Origin: Deltaproteobacteria bacterium
GTDB taxonomy: Bacteria; Bdellovibrionota; Bdellovibrionia; Bdellovibrionales; Bdellovibrionaceae
NCBI GenBank assembly: GCA_017302835.1
Contig: JAFLCC010000005.1
Span: 186,001 to 250,000, forward strand
Direction of reading: 5' to 3'
DNA length: 64,000 nucleotides
Shown here: one piece after another, positions 26,985-35,236 of the stretch
Layout of the letters: each line of letters opens with the position of its first letter
Position numbering within the stretch: position 1 is the first letter of the stretch
Made by a program: the position numbers and the translations under genes
The notes under the pieces: model-generated
The model's database searches: none
What the model was told of the DNA's origin: nothing
The model's input: only the letters and a program-made list of their open reading frames with translations

Positions 26985-27103
26985 AAATCCTAACCAATTC
27001 ATGATTTTTATTTACATTGTTGGTCTTACCTTTTAAACCTAGGCGTAAACGCTGTTTGTTTAAATGCTTGTATAAAAGCTATTTAAAGTAATGTAAGAGC
27101 CGT

Positions 27104-27235
27104 AAATGAACAGCGAATGAACAACGAATGAACAACGAGTGAATTACGAATGAACAACGAATGAACAACGAGTGAATTACGAATGAACAACGAGTGAATT
27201 ACGAATGAACAACGAGTGAATTACGAATGAAAATA
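27104..27235 (+). repeat. Tandem 11-bp repeat array upstream of pgi
   Basis: Twelve consecutive 11-base units built from two variants, A = GAATGAACAAC and B = GAGTGAATTAC, in the order (A-like) A A B A A B A B A B, then a degenerate unit. Degenerate GAATGAA-type units continue towards 27270. The 11-bp period is close to one helical turn. The array makes up most of the 380 bases between the haem lipoprotein gene and pgi; no gene is seen there. Confidence 0.9.
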
Positions 27236-27293
27236 AATGAATAAATAACCAATGAAAATGAATGAACAATGATTAAAAATGAAAAGGAGAGTT

Positions 27294-28523
27294 ATGAAAG
27301 TTAACTTTCAAAGCAAAAATAAAAATTCAGCAGAAACGACCCATCAAGCACAAAGCAGTTTAGAAGCTTTATTAAAAAGAACAGATCTTGGCTTTTTCAA
27401 GCTTCCTCAACATCCCACGATGTGGAATACGGCTCAAGAAGTGACGACAACTTTTGCTAAAAAGTTCAAAAAATTTGTCTGGGTTGGCATTGGTGGCTCC
27501 AGTCTTGGTCCTAAAAGTATGGCATTGGCTTTTGCAAACGAAGATATTTATTTTGTCGAAAATCCTGATTTAAAAACTTTGCAAAGTTTAAATAAAAAAA
27601 TGACTAACTGGCAAGAAGTAGGTTTTGTTTTCGTTTCTAAAAGTGGTACCACTATTGAGACCCTTTCTATTTTAGACTATTACCTAAGTAAATTTGAACA
27701 ACTAAAGTTAAACCTAGCAAACCACTCTCTTGTTATCACAGAATTAAAACCTAGCTCCCTCTATGATTGGGCTAAAACAAATCAAGTACCTGTTCTTGAG
27801 ATTCCCTTGGATGTGGGGGGAAGATTCTCTGTGCTCTCAAGTGTGGGGCAAGTTTTGGTTGGAATCGCCCACAAGGATATTCAGGCCTTTAGGAAAGGTG
27901 CGGCCTCTGTTTTTGAACAAAGCTATGTCCAGAACACCTTGCTTCCCATGATTCATTTTTATATCGAGGGATTAAATCATAAAGATGTTTTGTCTTACTT
28001 CTGGTATTACTCCGATTCGGCTTATCAACTGGGTAAGTGGCTCGAACAATTATGGGCTGAATCCTTAGCTAAAAAAGAATTAAGAAAAGGAGCCAGTCAT
28101 ATTCCTTATGTGGCATCGGTTCCCGTCGTCGCCCTTGGTGCCAATGACCAGCATTCGGTGCTTCAACAAATGATGGAGACTCAATTACAAAAATCAGTAG
28201 TGGTTCATCGATTTACAGAGAGTGAAGAAATGGCAGAGCTATTTCCAAAGTCTCACTTCAAAGAAACAAGTCCTTTGCAAAATAAAAAATTTGGGATGTT
28301 ATTAAAAACGGAAGCCCAAACCATGACCGAGAGCCAAAAAGAAGTGAATAATCATGTCATGGAACTTCAATTGGAAACCTTAAATGAATTTACAATGGGT
28401 CAATATTTTATGACCTACAAACTCATTGTAGGAGCCCTTGGTGAGTATATGAATATTGAAGCATTCAATCAACCAGGCGTAGAGTTAGGAAAAATCATCA
28501 CCAAAAAAATGTTAGCCAATTAA
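27294..28523 (+). CDS. pgi: Glucose-6-phosphate isomerase
   Basis: Interconverts glucose-6-phosphate and fructose-6-phosphate in the cytosol. Conserved blocks: WVGIGGSSLGPKSMALA, VFVSKSGTTIETLS (phosphate-binding SxSGTT), the EQLWAESLAKKELRKGAS region, and the closing FNQPGVELGK. At ~410 residues it is a shorter bacterial form than the E. coli enzyme. The frame opens at 27279, but ATG 27294 follows AAGGAGAGTT and is preferred. tal starts 18 bases downstream, so the two form an operon. The tandem repeat array lies upstream. Confidence 0.93.
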   Translation: MKVNFQSKNKNSAETTHQAQSSLEALLKRTDLGFFKLPQHPTMWNTAQEVTTTFAKKFKKFVWVGIGGSSLGPKSMALAFANEDIYFVENPDLKTLQSLNKKMTNWQEVGFVFVSKSGTTIETLSILDYYLSKFEQLKLNLANHSLVITELKPSSLYDWAKTNQVPVLEIPLDVGGRFSVLSSVGQVLVGIAHKDIQAFRKGAASVFEQSYVQNTLLPMIHFYIEGLNHKDVLSYFWYYSDSAYQLGKWLEQLWAESLAKKELRKGASHIPYVASVPVVALGANDQHSVLQQMMETQLQKSVVVHRFTESEEMAELFPKSHFKETSPLQNKKFGMLLKTEAQTMTESQKEVNNHVMELQLETLNEFTMGQYFMTYKLIVGALGEYMNIEAFNQPGVELGKIITKKMLAN

Positions 28524-28541
28524 TAAATCGGAGAAAATGAC

Positions 28542-29276
28542 ATGACAACTCAGCAATTAAAGTCCCCTTTTCAAAATAAAATTAAAATCTACACTGATGG
28601 TGCTGATAAAAAATCTATGCTCGAAATGGCTGCGAACCCCTATGTGCAGGGATTGACGACGAACCCTTCTTTAATGAAAAAGGCCGGAATTTCTGATTAC
28701 GTTGAGTTTTGCAAGGATATTTTAACTACTATTAAAACCAAGCCCATTAGTTTTGAAGTTTTTGCTGATGAGTTTTCAGAAATGAAAAGACAAGCCCTCA
28801 TTATCAATAAATGGGCAGAAAATGTTTATGTGAAAATTCCAATTATGAATTCAAAAGGGGAAAGCTGTATTCCATTAGTAAAAGAATTAGTCCAAGCCGG
28901 AATTAAATTAAACGTCACTGCCATTTTTACTTGGGATCAAATTCAAGAAACGGTACATGCAGTGAAAGGCGGCCCACCTTCTATTGTGTCTGTCTTTGCG
29001 GGGAGAATCGCGGATAGCGGTCGTGATCCCATGCCCTTGATGAGTGTGGCTGCAGATTACTGTCGCACCTACGGTGAGCAAATTGAATTGCTTTGGGCTT
29101 CGACAAGAGAAGTTTTTAATATCGTGCAAGCAGAGCAATGTGGATGTCAGATTATCACAGCTCCGCCTGATGTGATCAAAAAGCTTTCAGGATTCAACAG
29201 ATCCCCTTTGGATTTGAGCTTAGATACCGTAAAAACCTTCAAAGCAGACTCCGAAGCTGCAGGATTTAGAATCTAG
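28542..29276 (+). CDS. tal: Transaldolase
   Basis: Transfers a dihydroxyacetone unit between sugar phosphates in the pentose-phosphate pathway. The 244-residue length fits the short transaldolase/fructose-6-phosphate-aldolase-like group. Visible motifs: YTDGADKKSM and GLTTNPSLMKKAG (phosphate/substrate loop), the Schiff-base lysine in NVYVKIPIM, KLNVTAIFTWDQ, and SVFAGRIADSGRDP. GGAGAAAA precedes the ATG. Co-transcribed with pgi, giving a sugar-phosphate operon. Confidence 0.92.
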   Translation: MTTQQLKSPFQNKIKIYTDGADKKSMLEMAANPYVQGLTTNPSLMKKAGISDYVEFCKDILTTIKTKPISFEVFADEFSEMKRQALIINKWAENVYVKIPIMNSKGESCIPLVKELVQAGIKLNVTAIFTWDQIQETVHAVKGGPPSIVSVFAGRIADSGRDPMPLMSVAADYCRTYGEQIELLWASTREVFNIVQAEQCGCQIITAPPDVIKKLSGFNRSPLDLSLDTVKTFKADSEAAGFRI

Positions 29277-29297
29277 CAACTAAAATCTAGTTGCTAG
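29273..29297. terminator. Hairpin at the end of the pgi-tal operon
   Basis: CTAGCAACTA, loop AAATC, TAGTTGCTAG: a perfect 10-bp stem that overlaps the tal stop codon and lies between convergent genes. No T run follows on either strand, so termination by this hairpin is likely but not certain. Confidence 0.5.
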
Positions 29298-29342
29298 AAT
29301 GTAATAGCTAAAATCTAACAGATAACCGTTTACAAATAAAAT

Positions 29343-30128
29343 TTAATGTTTGTGAGAACCCAGATATTTGGTTCTGATTCTTATGATGTCTTTGACGATG
29401 CGAAAGCACTCACGAAGTATTTTTATTTTGGAGCCAGGAACATCTGTCCATTCAATTAAGGGGTACTCGACAATTTTATCTTCGCCAACTCGGAGCATGA
29501 CCTCAACATCAAATATCCAAGGACTGATAAAAGGCTCAGAAAGTGCCTTCTTTGCTATTAATTGTGAAAACAACTTGGCTCCACACTGACTATCATAACT
29601 ACCTACTTTAAGAGCTAGGAAAATAACCGTGGCAAAAAACCGTCCCAGATAGTGACGTAGAGGTTTACGAATTATTCGACTCCCTAATTTTAAGACACGA
29701 CTTCCAAACAGAGCTTGCTTATATGGAAAAAAAACCTTTTGATAGGTCAGCATGTTTTCTACTTCAAAAAGGGGAGTGGCCAAATCAGCATCCCAATAGC
29801 CATACCAATCAAAGGTTTCGTTAATATTTCTATTGGACCAGTTAAAGGCATTGGAAATAGCATTCGCTTTTCCAGTGTTCTGAGGATTGTTAAATAAAAA
29901 CCATTGGTTTTCTAAATGATGAGCATCAATGTAGGCTTTAATTTTCTCTGCCGTGTGATCCTTGGATCCATCATTAGCAAACAAAAATGAAATTTTATTT
30001 TTAGAAGAAAACTTATCTTCATTACTTGAATCTGACATTGATTGGGGATTGTGAAATCGATGAAAAGTCTCGAGTGAAATTCGATTTTCCTCATTATAGC
30101 AAGGAATGATAAGAAGCACCTTACTCAT
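29343..30128 (-). CDS. Glycosyltransferase family 2 (dolichyl-phosphate-mannose-synthase-like)
   Basis: Transfers a sugar, probably to a polyprenyl phosphate. It has the GT-A fold signatures: LLIIPCYNEENRI at the N-terminus, FANDGSKDHTAEKI, NTGKANAI, and the metal-binding DADLATP. The later block SQCGAKLFSQLIAKK fits the DPM1/GtrB subgroup. It has one weak hydrophobic stretch (FFATVIFLAL). It is last in the rfbBAC-led run and 60 bases after the polytopic protein at 30189-31661, which could use the polyprenyl-linked sugar it makes. Confidence 0.88.
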   Translation of the reverse strand: MSKVLLIIPCYNEENRISLETFHRFHNPQSMSDSSNEDKFSSKNKISFLFANDGSKDHTAEKIKAYIDAHHLENQWFLFNNPQNTGKANAISNAFNWSNRNINETFDWYGYWDADLATPLFEVENMLTYQKVFFPYKQALFGSRVLKLGSRIIRKPLRHYLGRFFATVIFLALKVGSYDSQCGAKLFSQLIAKKALSEPFISPWIFDVEVMLRVGEDKIVEYPLIEWTDVPGSKIKILRECFRIVKDIIRIRTKYLGSHKH

Positions 30129-30188
30129 TTTAATGGCCCTTCAATTATTTTTTTTTTCAATTGGGGATCCTCTCAATCAAAATTTTTT

Positions 30189-31661
30189 TCAATTAGGGCT
30201 CTCTTGTGTAGATAGTTTAACAGATTTTAACTTGTAAAACTCAGCAAAAACCACATTTCTATAATTTGTTGGATCTGTGGTAATATCTTCATAAAAAAAA
30301 GTGGTAGGAAAATAACTGAAGGGCTTAAGTACAAGATCTTGACCCTTACTTTGGAGCACCAATTCGTTCCTTTCATTCAGAGAGCTTAGAAAACGCGGAA
30401 TATGGATAAGATCCTTCCAGGCCTCATAGTGATTAAATAGTAACAAAAAGCTAACTAAAAAAGCAATCTTCTGCAACTTCATCGGAAAGTATTTGTCCCA
30501 GGAATGCTTAAAACGGAATAAAAAAGTCCAGGAGTTGATTTTAAGTAAAAGAATAAAAAAACTAAGAAATAAAATAACTAAATAGGTATTATTTAGAACT
30601 CTTCGGGGAGGCAATCCTCCCATGGTCCATACCGAGGGAACAAAGGTTAAAAAGAAAAAACCGAACCACAAAGATATAAATAAATAAATTGATCTTTTTT
30701 CTTTAAGAAAAGCAGGTATAAGAATAAAAATTCGACTTAAAAAAGGTAAACTCCAGAATAGAAGAATGACCAAATTAACACTTAAATACCTAACGCAGGT
30801 TTCGACAATTAGCCCTAGAGGTTTAAATACTAACAAAAGAAGGTCATGCCCTCCCTGAAGATTCTCTGCCCTGATTTTATTTCCAGGAGCCAAAAAGACA
30901 ATGGCAAAGCAAATTATGGATATCAGAAATGGAAATATCAATTTCAAATTCAGTCGATTTAACACCACTCTTTCATAAATAAATGCAAAAAAAATAAGGA
31001 AAATCCACTGTAACATAAGGGTTTCATTCGAGCCACAGATACAAATCGTTAGAAGAGAAATCAAAAAGTAATAAAACATTTGAACCAAATAATTTTGTTT
31101 AAAGGAGGATAAATAGAGACCACTGGCAAACAAGCAAAAACTCATTGCAACTAAGTGAGAAGAGCTGCCCGCAAACCAGTATAGAGAATCTGTTGGCCTT
31201 GGCATTTTATGAAAAAAGAGCGCTATCCAAAGTAAATATATCAGCCTGGTGAGGGTCCTTAACTTTATTTTTTCAACTTTTGCTGTCTTTGTTGTCACTA
31301 ACGGATCAACTAAATTTAAACTCAGTGAGATAATTAAGACTTTTAAGAACAAAAAACTAGCAAGAAAAAAAAGAATTTGAACACCATAAGTCATCAATGG
31401 ATAGTAGCTCAGCTGACTTGTCAAAGAGTAGGGATTAATAGCCATCAATAAGTTTGAAAAATAGCGACCTGTCCACGTATTGTAATGATGAATCAGAAAT
31501 TCAAGAAGGGATTTGTTCAAACCATAATTATGGTAAAAAATATCATCAGCACTTGGGATAGTAAAAGCAGAGAGGCAAAGAAACGGGAGGATGGCAAGGA
31601 GGGAGGTCCATATCATAAATGCAAAAAGAGAACGAGAATTATCTATATTTTTCAGGTTCAT
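30189..31661 (-). CDS. Polytopic membrane protein, DUF6056-like / GT-C-type
   Basis: A 490-residue inner-membrane protein with about 11-12 hydrophobic segments. The first loop carries the pattern SADDIFYHNYG...HHYNTWTGRYFSNLLMA, typical of the DUF6056 family and related GT-C glycosyltransferases, in which the acidic residues of the first loop are catalytic. An AAGGTG ribosome site precedes ATG. It lies 18 bases after rfbC and just before the GT2 gene, which suggests sugar transfer from a polyprenyl donor on the periplasmic side. The family is suggested by pattern only. Confidence 0.7.
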   Translation of the reverse strand: MNLKNIDNSRSLFAFMIWTSLLAILPFLCLSAFTIPSADDIFYHNYGLNKSLLEFLIHHYNTWTGRYFSNLLMAINPYSLTSQLSYYPLMTYGVQILFFLASFLFLKVLIISLSLNLVDPLVTTKTAKVEKIKLRTLTRLIYLLWIALFFHKMPRPTDSLYWFAGSSSHLVAMSFCLFASGLYLSSFKQNYLVQMFYYFLISLLTICICGSNETLMLQWIFLIFFAFIYERVVLNRLNLKLIFPFLISIICFAIVFLAPGNKIRAENLQGGHDLLLLVFKPLGLIVETCVRYLSVNLVILLFWSLPFLSRIFILIPAFLKEKRSIYLFISLWFGFFFLTFVPSVWTMGGLPPRRVLNNTYLVILFLSFFILLLKINSWTFLFRFKHSWDKYFPMKLQKIAFLVSFLLLFNHYEAWKDLIHIPRFLSSLNERNELVLQSKGQDLVLKPFSYFPTTFFYEDITTDPTNYRNVVFAEFYKLKSVKLSTQESPN

Positions 31662-31679
31662 TTCAACACCTTTTAGGTC

Positions 31680-32228
31680 TTATAGAAATTTGGGATCTTT
31701 GGCATAATCAGAAAAAGATTTCATAACTCCATCTTTGGGACTAAGAAAGGGATTCTTGATTGGCCATTGAATGTTCAAATTTGGATCCTTCCAAAGGATT
31801 CCTGACTCTCCAGAACCATTCCAATAATTATCCACCTTATACATGACATCAGCTTCTTGGTCACCAAGGACACAGAAGCCGTGGGCAAATCCAGCAGGTA
31901 CCCATAACCATTGGGGGTAAGTGTCTTTCAAGGTAACCGAAATATGCAAGCCAAAGGTAGGAGAATTTTTCCTAATGTCAACGGCCACATCAAAAATTTC
32001 TCCGCGCAGGACAGTTACCAGTTTACCTTGAGGTTTGTCCCATTGGTAGTGGAGTCCTCTTAAGGTTTTGGGGACAGACCTGGAAAAATTTTCTTGAACA
32101 AAAGAATTTAAACCAAGTTCTGCAAATTGCTGGACTCTAAATCGTTCACAGAAAAAACCACGATCATCTTTAAAACTTTTTAAGGTAATTAATTTTGGAC
32201 CTTTAATATTAAACTCTTTAACTTCCAT
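31680..32228 (-). CDS. rfbC: dTDP-4-dehydrorhamnose 3,5-epimerase
   Basis: Third step of dTDP-L-rhamnose synthesis; a cupin enzyme of usual length (182 residues). Motifs: DDRGFFCERF near the N-terminus, FVQENFSRSVPKTLRGLHYQ (active-site His in RGLHYQ), VDIRKNSPTFG, and WVPAGFAHGFCVLGD with the second metal-like histidine. It lies 12 bases after rfbA in a tight rfbB-rfbA-rfbC run. Confidence 0.96.
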   Translation of the reverse strand: MEVKEFNIKGPKLITLKSFKDDRGFFCERFRVQQFAELGLNSFVQENFSRSVPKTLRGLHYQWDKPQGKLVTVLRGEIFDVAVDIRKNSPTFGLHISVTLKDTYPQWLWVPAGFAHGFCVLGDQEADVMYKVDNYWNGSGESGILWKDPNLNIQWPIKNPFLSPKDGVMKSFSDYAKDPKFL

Positions 32229-32240
32229 TGGGATCCCTAT

Positions 32241-33116
32241 CTAAACGTGAGAAAATTTTGTAAGCTTTCTTAAGTATTCGCCATAACCACTTTTAGGAGC
32301 TTTTTCAGCCAGCGCTGCAAATTGTTTTTGGGTGATAAAGCCTTTAAATAAAGCAACTTCTTCCAAGCATGCAATCTTAAGCCCTTGTCTGTCTTCAATT
32401 GTTTGAACAAAAATAGAGCTACTTAAAAGGGATTCATGAGTTCCAGTATCAAGCCAGGCGACACCTCTACCAAATTTTTCAACACTCAATGCTCCTTCTG
32501 CAAGATAAAGTTTATTCAAGTCGGTGATTTCTAATTCACCGCGAGGTGAAGGTTTTAAAGATTTAACTTTTTGAGTGACCGTCGAATCATAAAAATACAA
32601 ACCAGTGACGGCCCAATTTGACTTAGGATCTTTAGGTTTTTCTTCAATAGAAAGGGCTTTCCCAAAAAGGTCAAAATCAACAACTCCATAGCGTTCAGGA
32701 TCATGAACATGGTAAGCAAATACGACTCCGCCTTTTTTTAGGGCCTTAGCTTTTTCTAATTGAATGGTAATATCATGACCGTAAAATAGATTATCGCCTA
32801 AGATCAAACAGGCCGGTGAACCATTTAGAAATTCTTCGCCAAGGACAAAAGCTTGGGCAATGCCATCGGGTTTTAGCTGAACTTTGTAACTCAGTTTGAT
32901 GCCAAAGGGGGAACCGTCCCCTAAAAGAGACTCAATAAGAGGTAGGTCTCTCGGTGTCGAAATAATGAGAATGTCATTGATGCCAGCAAGCATCAAAGTG
33001 GATAAGGGATAGTAAATGGTTGGTTTGTCATACACAGGAAGTAGCTGTTTAGAAACTGATTGAGTTGTTGGCCATAACCGAGTTCCACTGCCCCCAGCTA
33101 AAATAATACCCTTCAT
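32241..33116 (-). CDS. rfbA: Glucose-1-phosphate thymidylyltransferase
   Basis: Activates glucose-1-phosphate with dTTP to dTDP-glucose, the first step to dTDP-rhamnose. The nucleotide-binding [16 protein letters not shown] and the [24 protein letters not shown] block are intact, as are [13 protein letters not shown] and [10 protein letters not shown]. Length (291) is typical. GAGGTAAAT precedes the ATG. Gaps to the neighbouring rfb genes are 11-12 bases. Confidence 0.97.
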   Translation of the reverse strand: MKGIILAGGSGTRLWPTTQSVSKQLLPVYDKPTIYYPLSTLMLAGINDILIISTPRDLPLIESLLGDGSPFGIKLSYKVQLKPDGIAQAFVLGEEFLNGSPACLILGDNLFYGHDITIQLEKAKALKKGGVVFAYHVHDPERYGVVDFDLFGKALSIEEKPKDPKSNWAVTGLYFYDSTVTQKVKSLKPSPRGELEITDLNKLYLAEGALSVEKFGRGVAWLDTGTHESLLSSSIFVQTIEDRQGLKIACLEEVALFKGFITQKQFAALAEKAPKSGYGEYLRKLTKFSHV

Positions 33117-33127
33117 TATTTACCTCA

Positions 33128-34150
33128 CTATTTATTTTTTACTTGTTCAATCCAGTTCCTATTTTCCAAGTACCAGATAACCGTGGCTCTTAAGCCATCT
33201 TCAAATTGTCTGTATTTTCTGGTAAATCCTAATTCTTTCTGTGCTTTACTGTCATCAATGGCATATCTCCAGTCATGTCCAGCACGATCTTGGACAAAGG
33301 AAATCAGTTGGTGGTAGGACTTTTTATCAGATCTTGGTTTTAATTCATCCAGAAGGGTGCAGATACTTTTTACCACATCTAAATTATTTCTTTCGGAGTT
33401 TCCACCAAAACAATAGGTTTCACCAGGTTGTCCTTTTTGTAAGGCCAAAAGCACACCCTGACTGTGGTCCTCGGAATGGATCCAGTCACGAATATTTCCA
33501 CCAGTGCCATAGACGGGTAGGGATTCTGAGTTTAAACATTTCGTGATCATCACAGGAATAAGTTTTTCAGGAAATTGTCTTGGACCGTAATTATTTGAAC
33601 AATTTGTAGTGATGGTTGGCAGCTTATAGGTGTGAAACCAGGCTCTGACCAAATGATCAGAAGAGGCCTTTGATGCAGAGTAAGGCGAGTTGGGTTGGTA
33701 GGCCATTTTTTCATGGAACTTCCCTGTGTCACCTAAGGTTCCATAAACTTCATCTGTAGAAATTTGTAGGTATCTAAAAGTTTTCTTAGCTTCATCCGTG
33801 AGTTTTTGAAAGTAACAGCGAGAAGCTTCTAGTAAAGAAAACGTACCCAGAATATTTGTTTCGATAAAAGCTTTAGGACCAGAAATAGAGTTATCTACAT
33901 GGCTTTCCGCTGCAAAATTAATAACCGCATCGACTTCATATTTATTAAAAATATTTAAGTTATCTTCAAAGGATCTAATATCTGATTTGATAAAATCAAC
34001 TTCCCCTGGTTTCAAAATTTCTTGGATATTTTCCATATGCCCAGCATAGGTAAGTGCGTCTAAGATTACTATTTTATAGTTTTCCTTAATGGCCTGTCTG
34101 GCAAATGAACTGCCAATAAAACCAGCAGCTCCAGTTACTAATAATCGCAT
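33128..34150 (-). CDS. rfbB: dTDP-glucose 4,6-dehydratase
   Basis: A short-chain dehydrogenase-type enzyme that turns dTDP-glucose into dTDP-4-keto-6-deoxyglucose. The NAD-binding motif TGAAGFIGS is at residues 7-15. The catalytic TDE (ISTDEVYGTLG) and YxxxK (PYSASKASSDH) are present, as is the NNYGPRQFPEKLIP region. AGGAG lies 5 bases before ATG. It is the first gene of the minus-strand rhamnose operon and divergent from rfbD. Confidence 0.96.
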   Translation of the reverse strand: MRLLVTGAAGFIGSSFARQAIKENYKIVILDALTYAGHMENIQEILKPGEVDFIKSDIRSFEDNLNIFNKYEVDAVINFAAESHVDNSISGPKAFIETNILGTFSLLEASRCYFQKLTDEAKKTFRYLQISTDEVYGTLGDTGKFHEKMAYQPNSPYSASKASSDHLVRAWFHTYKLPTITTNCSNNYGPRQFPEKLIPVMITKCLNSESLPVYGTGGNIRDWIHSEDHSQGVLLALQKGQPGETYCFGGNSERNNLDVVKSICTLLDELKPRSDKKSYHQLISFVQDRAGHDWRYAIDDSKAQKELGFTRKYRQFEDGLRATVIWYLENRNWIEQVKNK

Positions 34151-34332
34151 AAGTACTCCTAATGGATGCGTTTGAGCGTAATATGACGTAGAGGTAAATC
34201 AAAATCAAGAAAACAAATAAACAAATTATTGTGGGGTTCAAAATATGCTTTCACTTTTAAGCGATTTCAAAGTGACAAGGCCCATGGTTTTAGAAATAAT
34301 ACGTCGGTAAATAAAATTCATTAGGTGGAATC

Positions 34333-35211
34333 ATGATATTGGTTTTTGGAAAGACAGGTCAAGTTGCTCAGGCACTTATGAAAGATTTAACAGATTTACT
34401 TCATCGTAATGAGTTAATTTTTCTGGGAAGCGATGAAGCTAATTTTTTGAAACCGGATCTTGTCATCGAAAAATTAAATCAAATTAAACCAAACTTAATT
34501 ATAAATGCTTCAGCCTATACCCAGGTAGATAAAGCTGAAATTGAAAAAGAAGAATCGATGGAAATCAATGCAGTGACTCCTGGTCGAATTGCTGAATGGT
34601 GTAAACTGAACTTGTGTCCGCTGGTACACTTCTCCACAGATTATGTATTTGATGGGGGAGGTGAAATACCTTGGACTGAATCAATGTCAACAAGTGCTAT
34701 TAACTATTATGGTGAGACCAAACTTCAGGGCGAAAAATTAATCCAAGGTTCTGGCGCTACTTATTATATATTTAGAGTCTCATGGGTTTATGCTCCATGG
34801 GGAAAAAATTTTCCAAAAACAATTTGCAGGCTAGCCCAAGAGAGAGAAGAATTATCCATCGTCAATGATCAAATGGGCTCTCCCACAGACGCTCGTGAAA
34901 TTAGCGCTTTTATAAAACTTACTTTGAATCAGAAAAAAAATGGACTTAATTTAGATCCAGGTATTTATCATCTTCGGTTTAAACCATTTATGTCGTGGTT
35001 TGATGTGGCCAAATTAACTATTGATGAAGCTAGAAAAATAGGAATTAAATTAAAATTAAAAGATTTGAAACCAATTCCTTCCACAGCATTTCCAACCCCT
35101 GCGAAAAGGCCTCTCAACTCCAGATTAGATACGGAATTCCCGCAAATTCAGAAGGTAATCAATGAAATTAAAAACATGGCTACTGTTGAAAAATGGGGCT
35201 ATTTGAAATAA
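34333..35211 (+). CDS. rfbD: dTDP-4-dehydrorhamnose reductase
   Basis: Last step of dTDP-L-rhamnose synthesis. The NADPH-binding N-terminus reads LVFGKTGQVAQAL. Typical blocks follow: INASAYTQVDKAE, HFSTDYVFDGG, the YGETKLQGE active-site lysine, FRVSWVYAPWGKNFPKT, and VNDQMGSPTDA. Length 292 is normal. AGGTGG precedes ATG. Unlike the common rfbBDAC order, it stands alone and divergent from rfbBAC across a 180-base promoter region. Confidence 0.95.
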   Translation: MILVFGKTGQVAQALMKDLTDLLHRNELIFLGSDEANFLKPDLVIEKLNQIKPNLIINASAYTQVDKAEIEKEESMEINAVTPGRIAEWCKLNLCPLVHFSTDYVFDGGGEIPWTESMSTSAINYYGETKLQGEKLIQGSGATYYIFRVSWVYAPWGKNFPKTICRLAQEREELSIVNDQMGSPTDAREISAFIKLTLNQKKNGLNLDPGIYHLRFKPFMSWFDVAKLTIDEARKIGIKLKLKDLKPIPSTAFPTPAKRPLNSRLDTEFPQIQKVINEIKNMATVEKWGYLK

Positions 35212-35236
35212 ATATAAATATATTTATATTAGTTCC

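Noticed and set aside
27104-27235. CRISPR array
   Set aside because: Units are 11 bases and contiguous, without unique spacers, and no cas genes are nearby.
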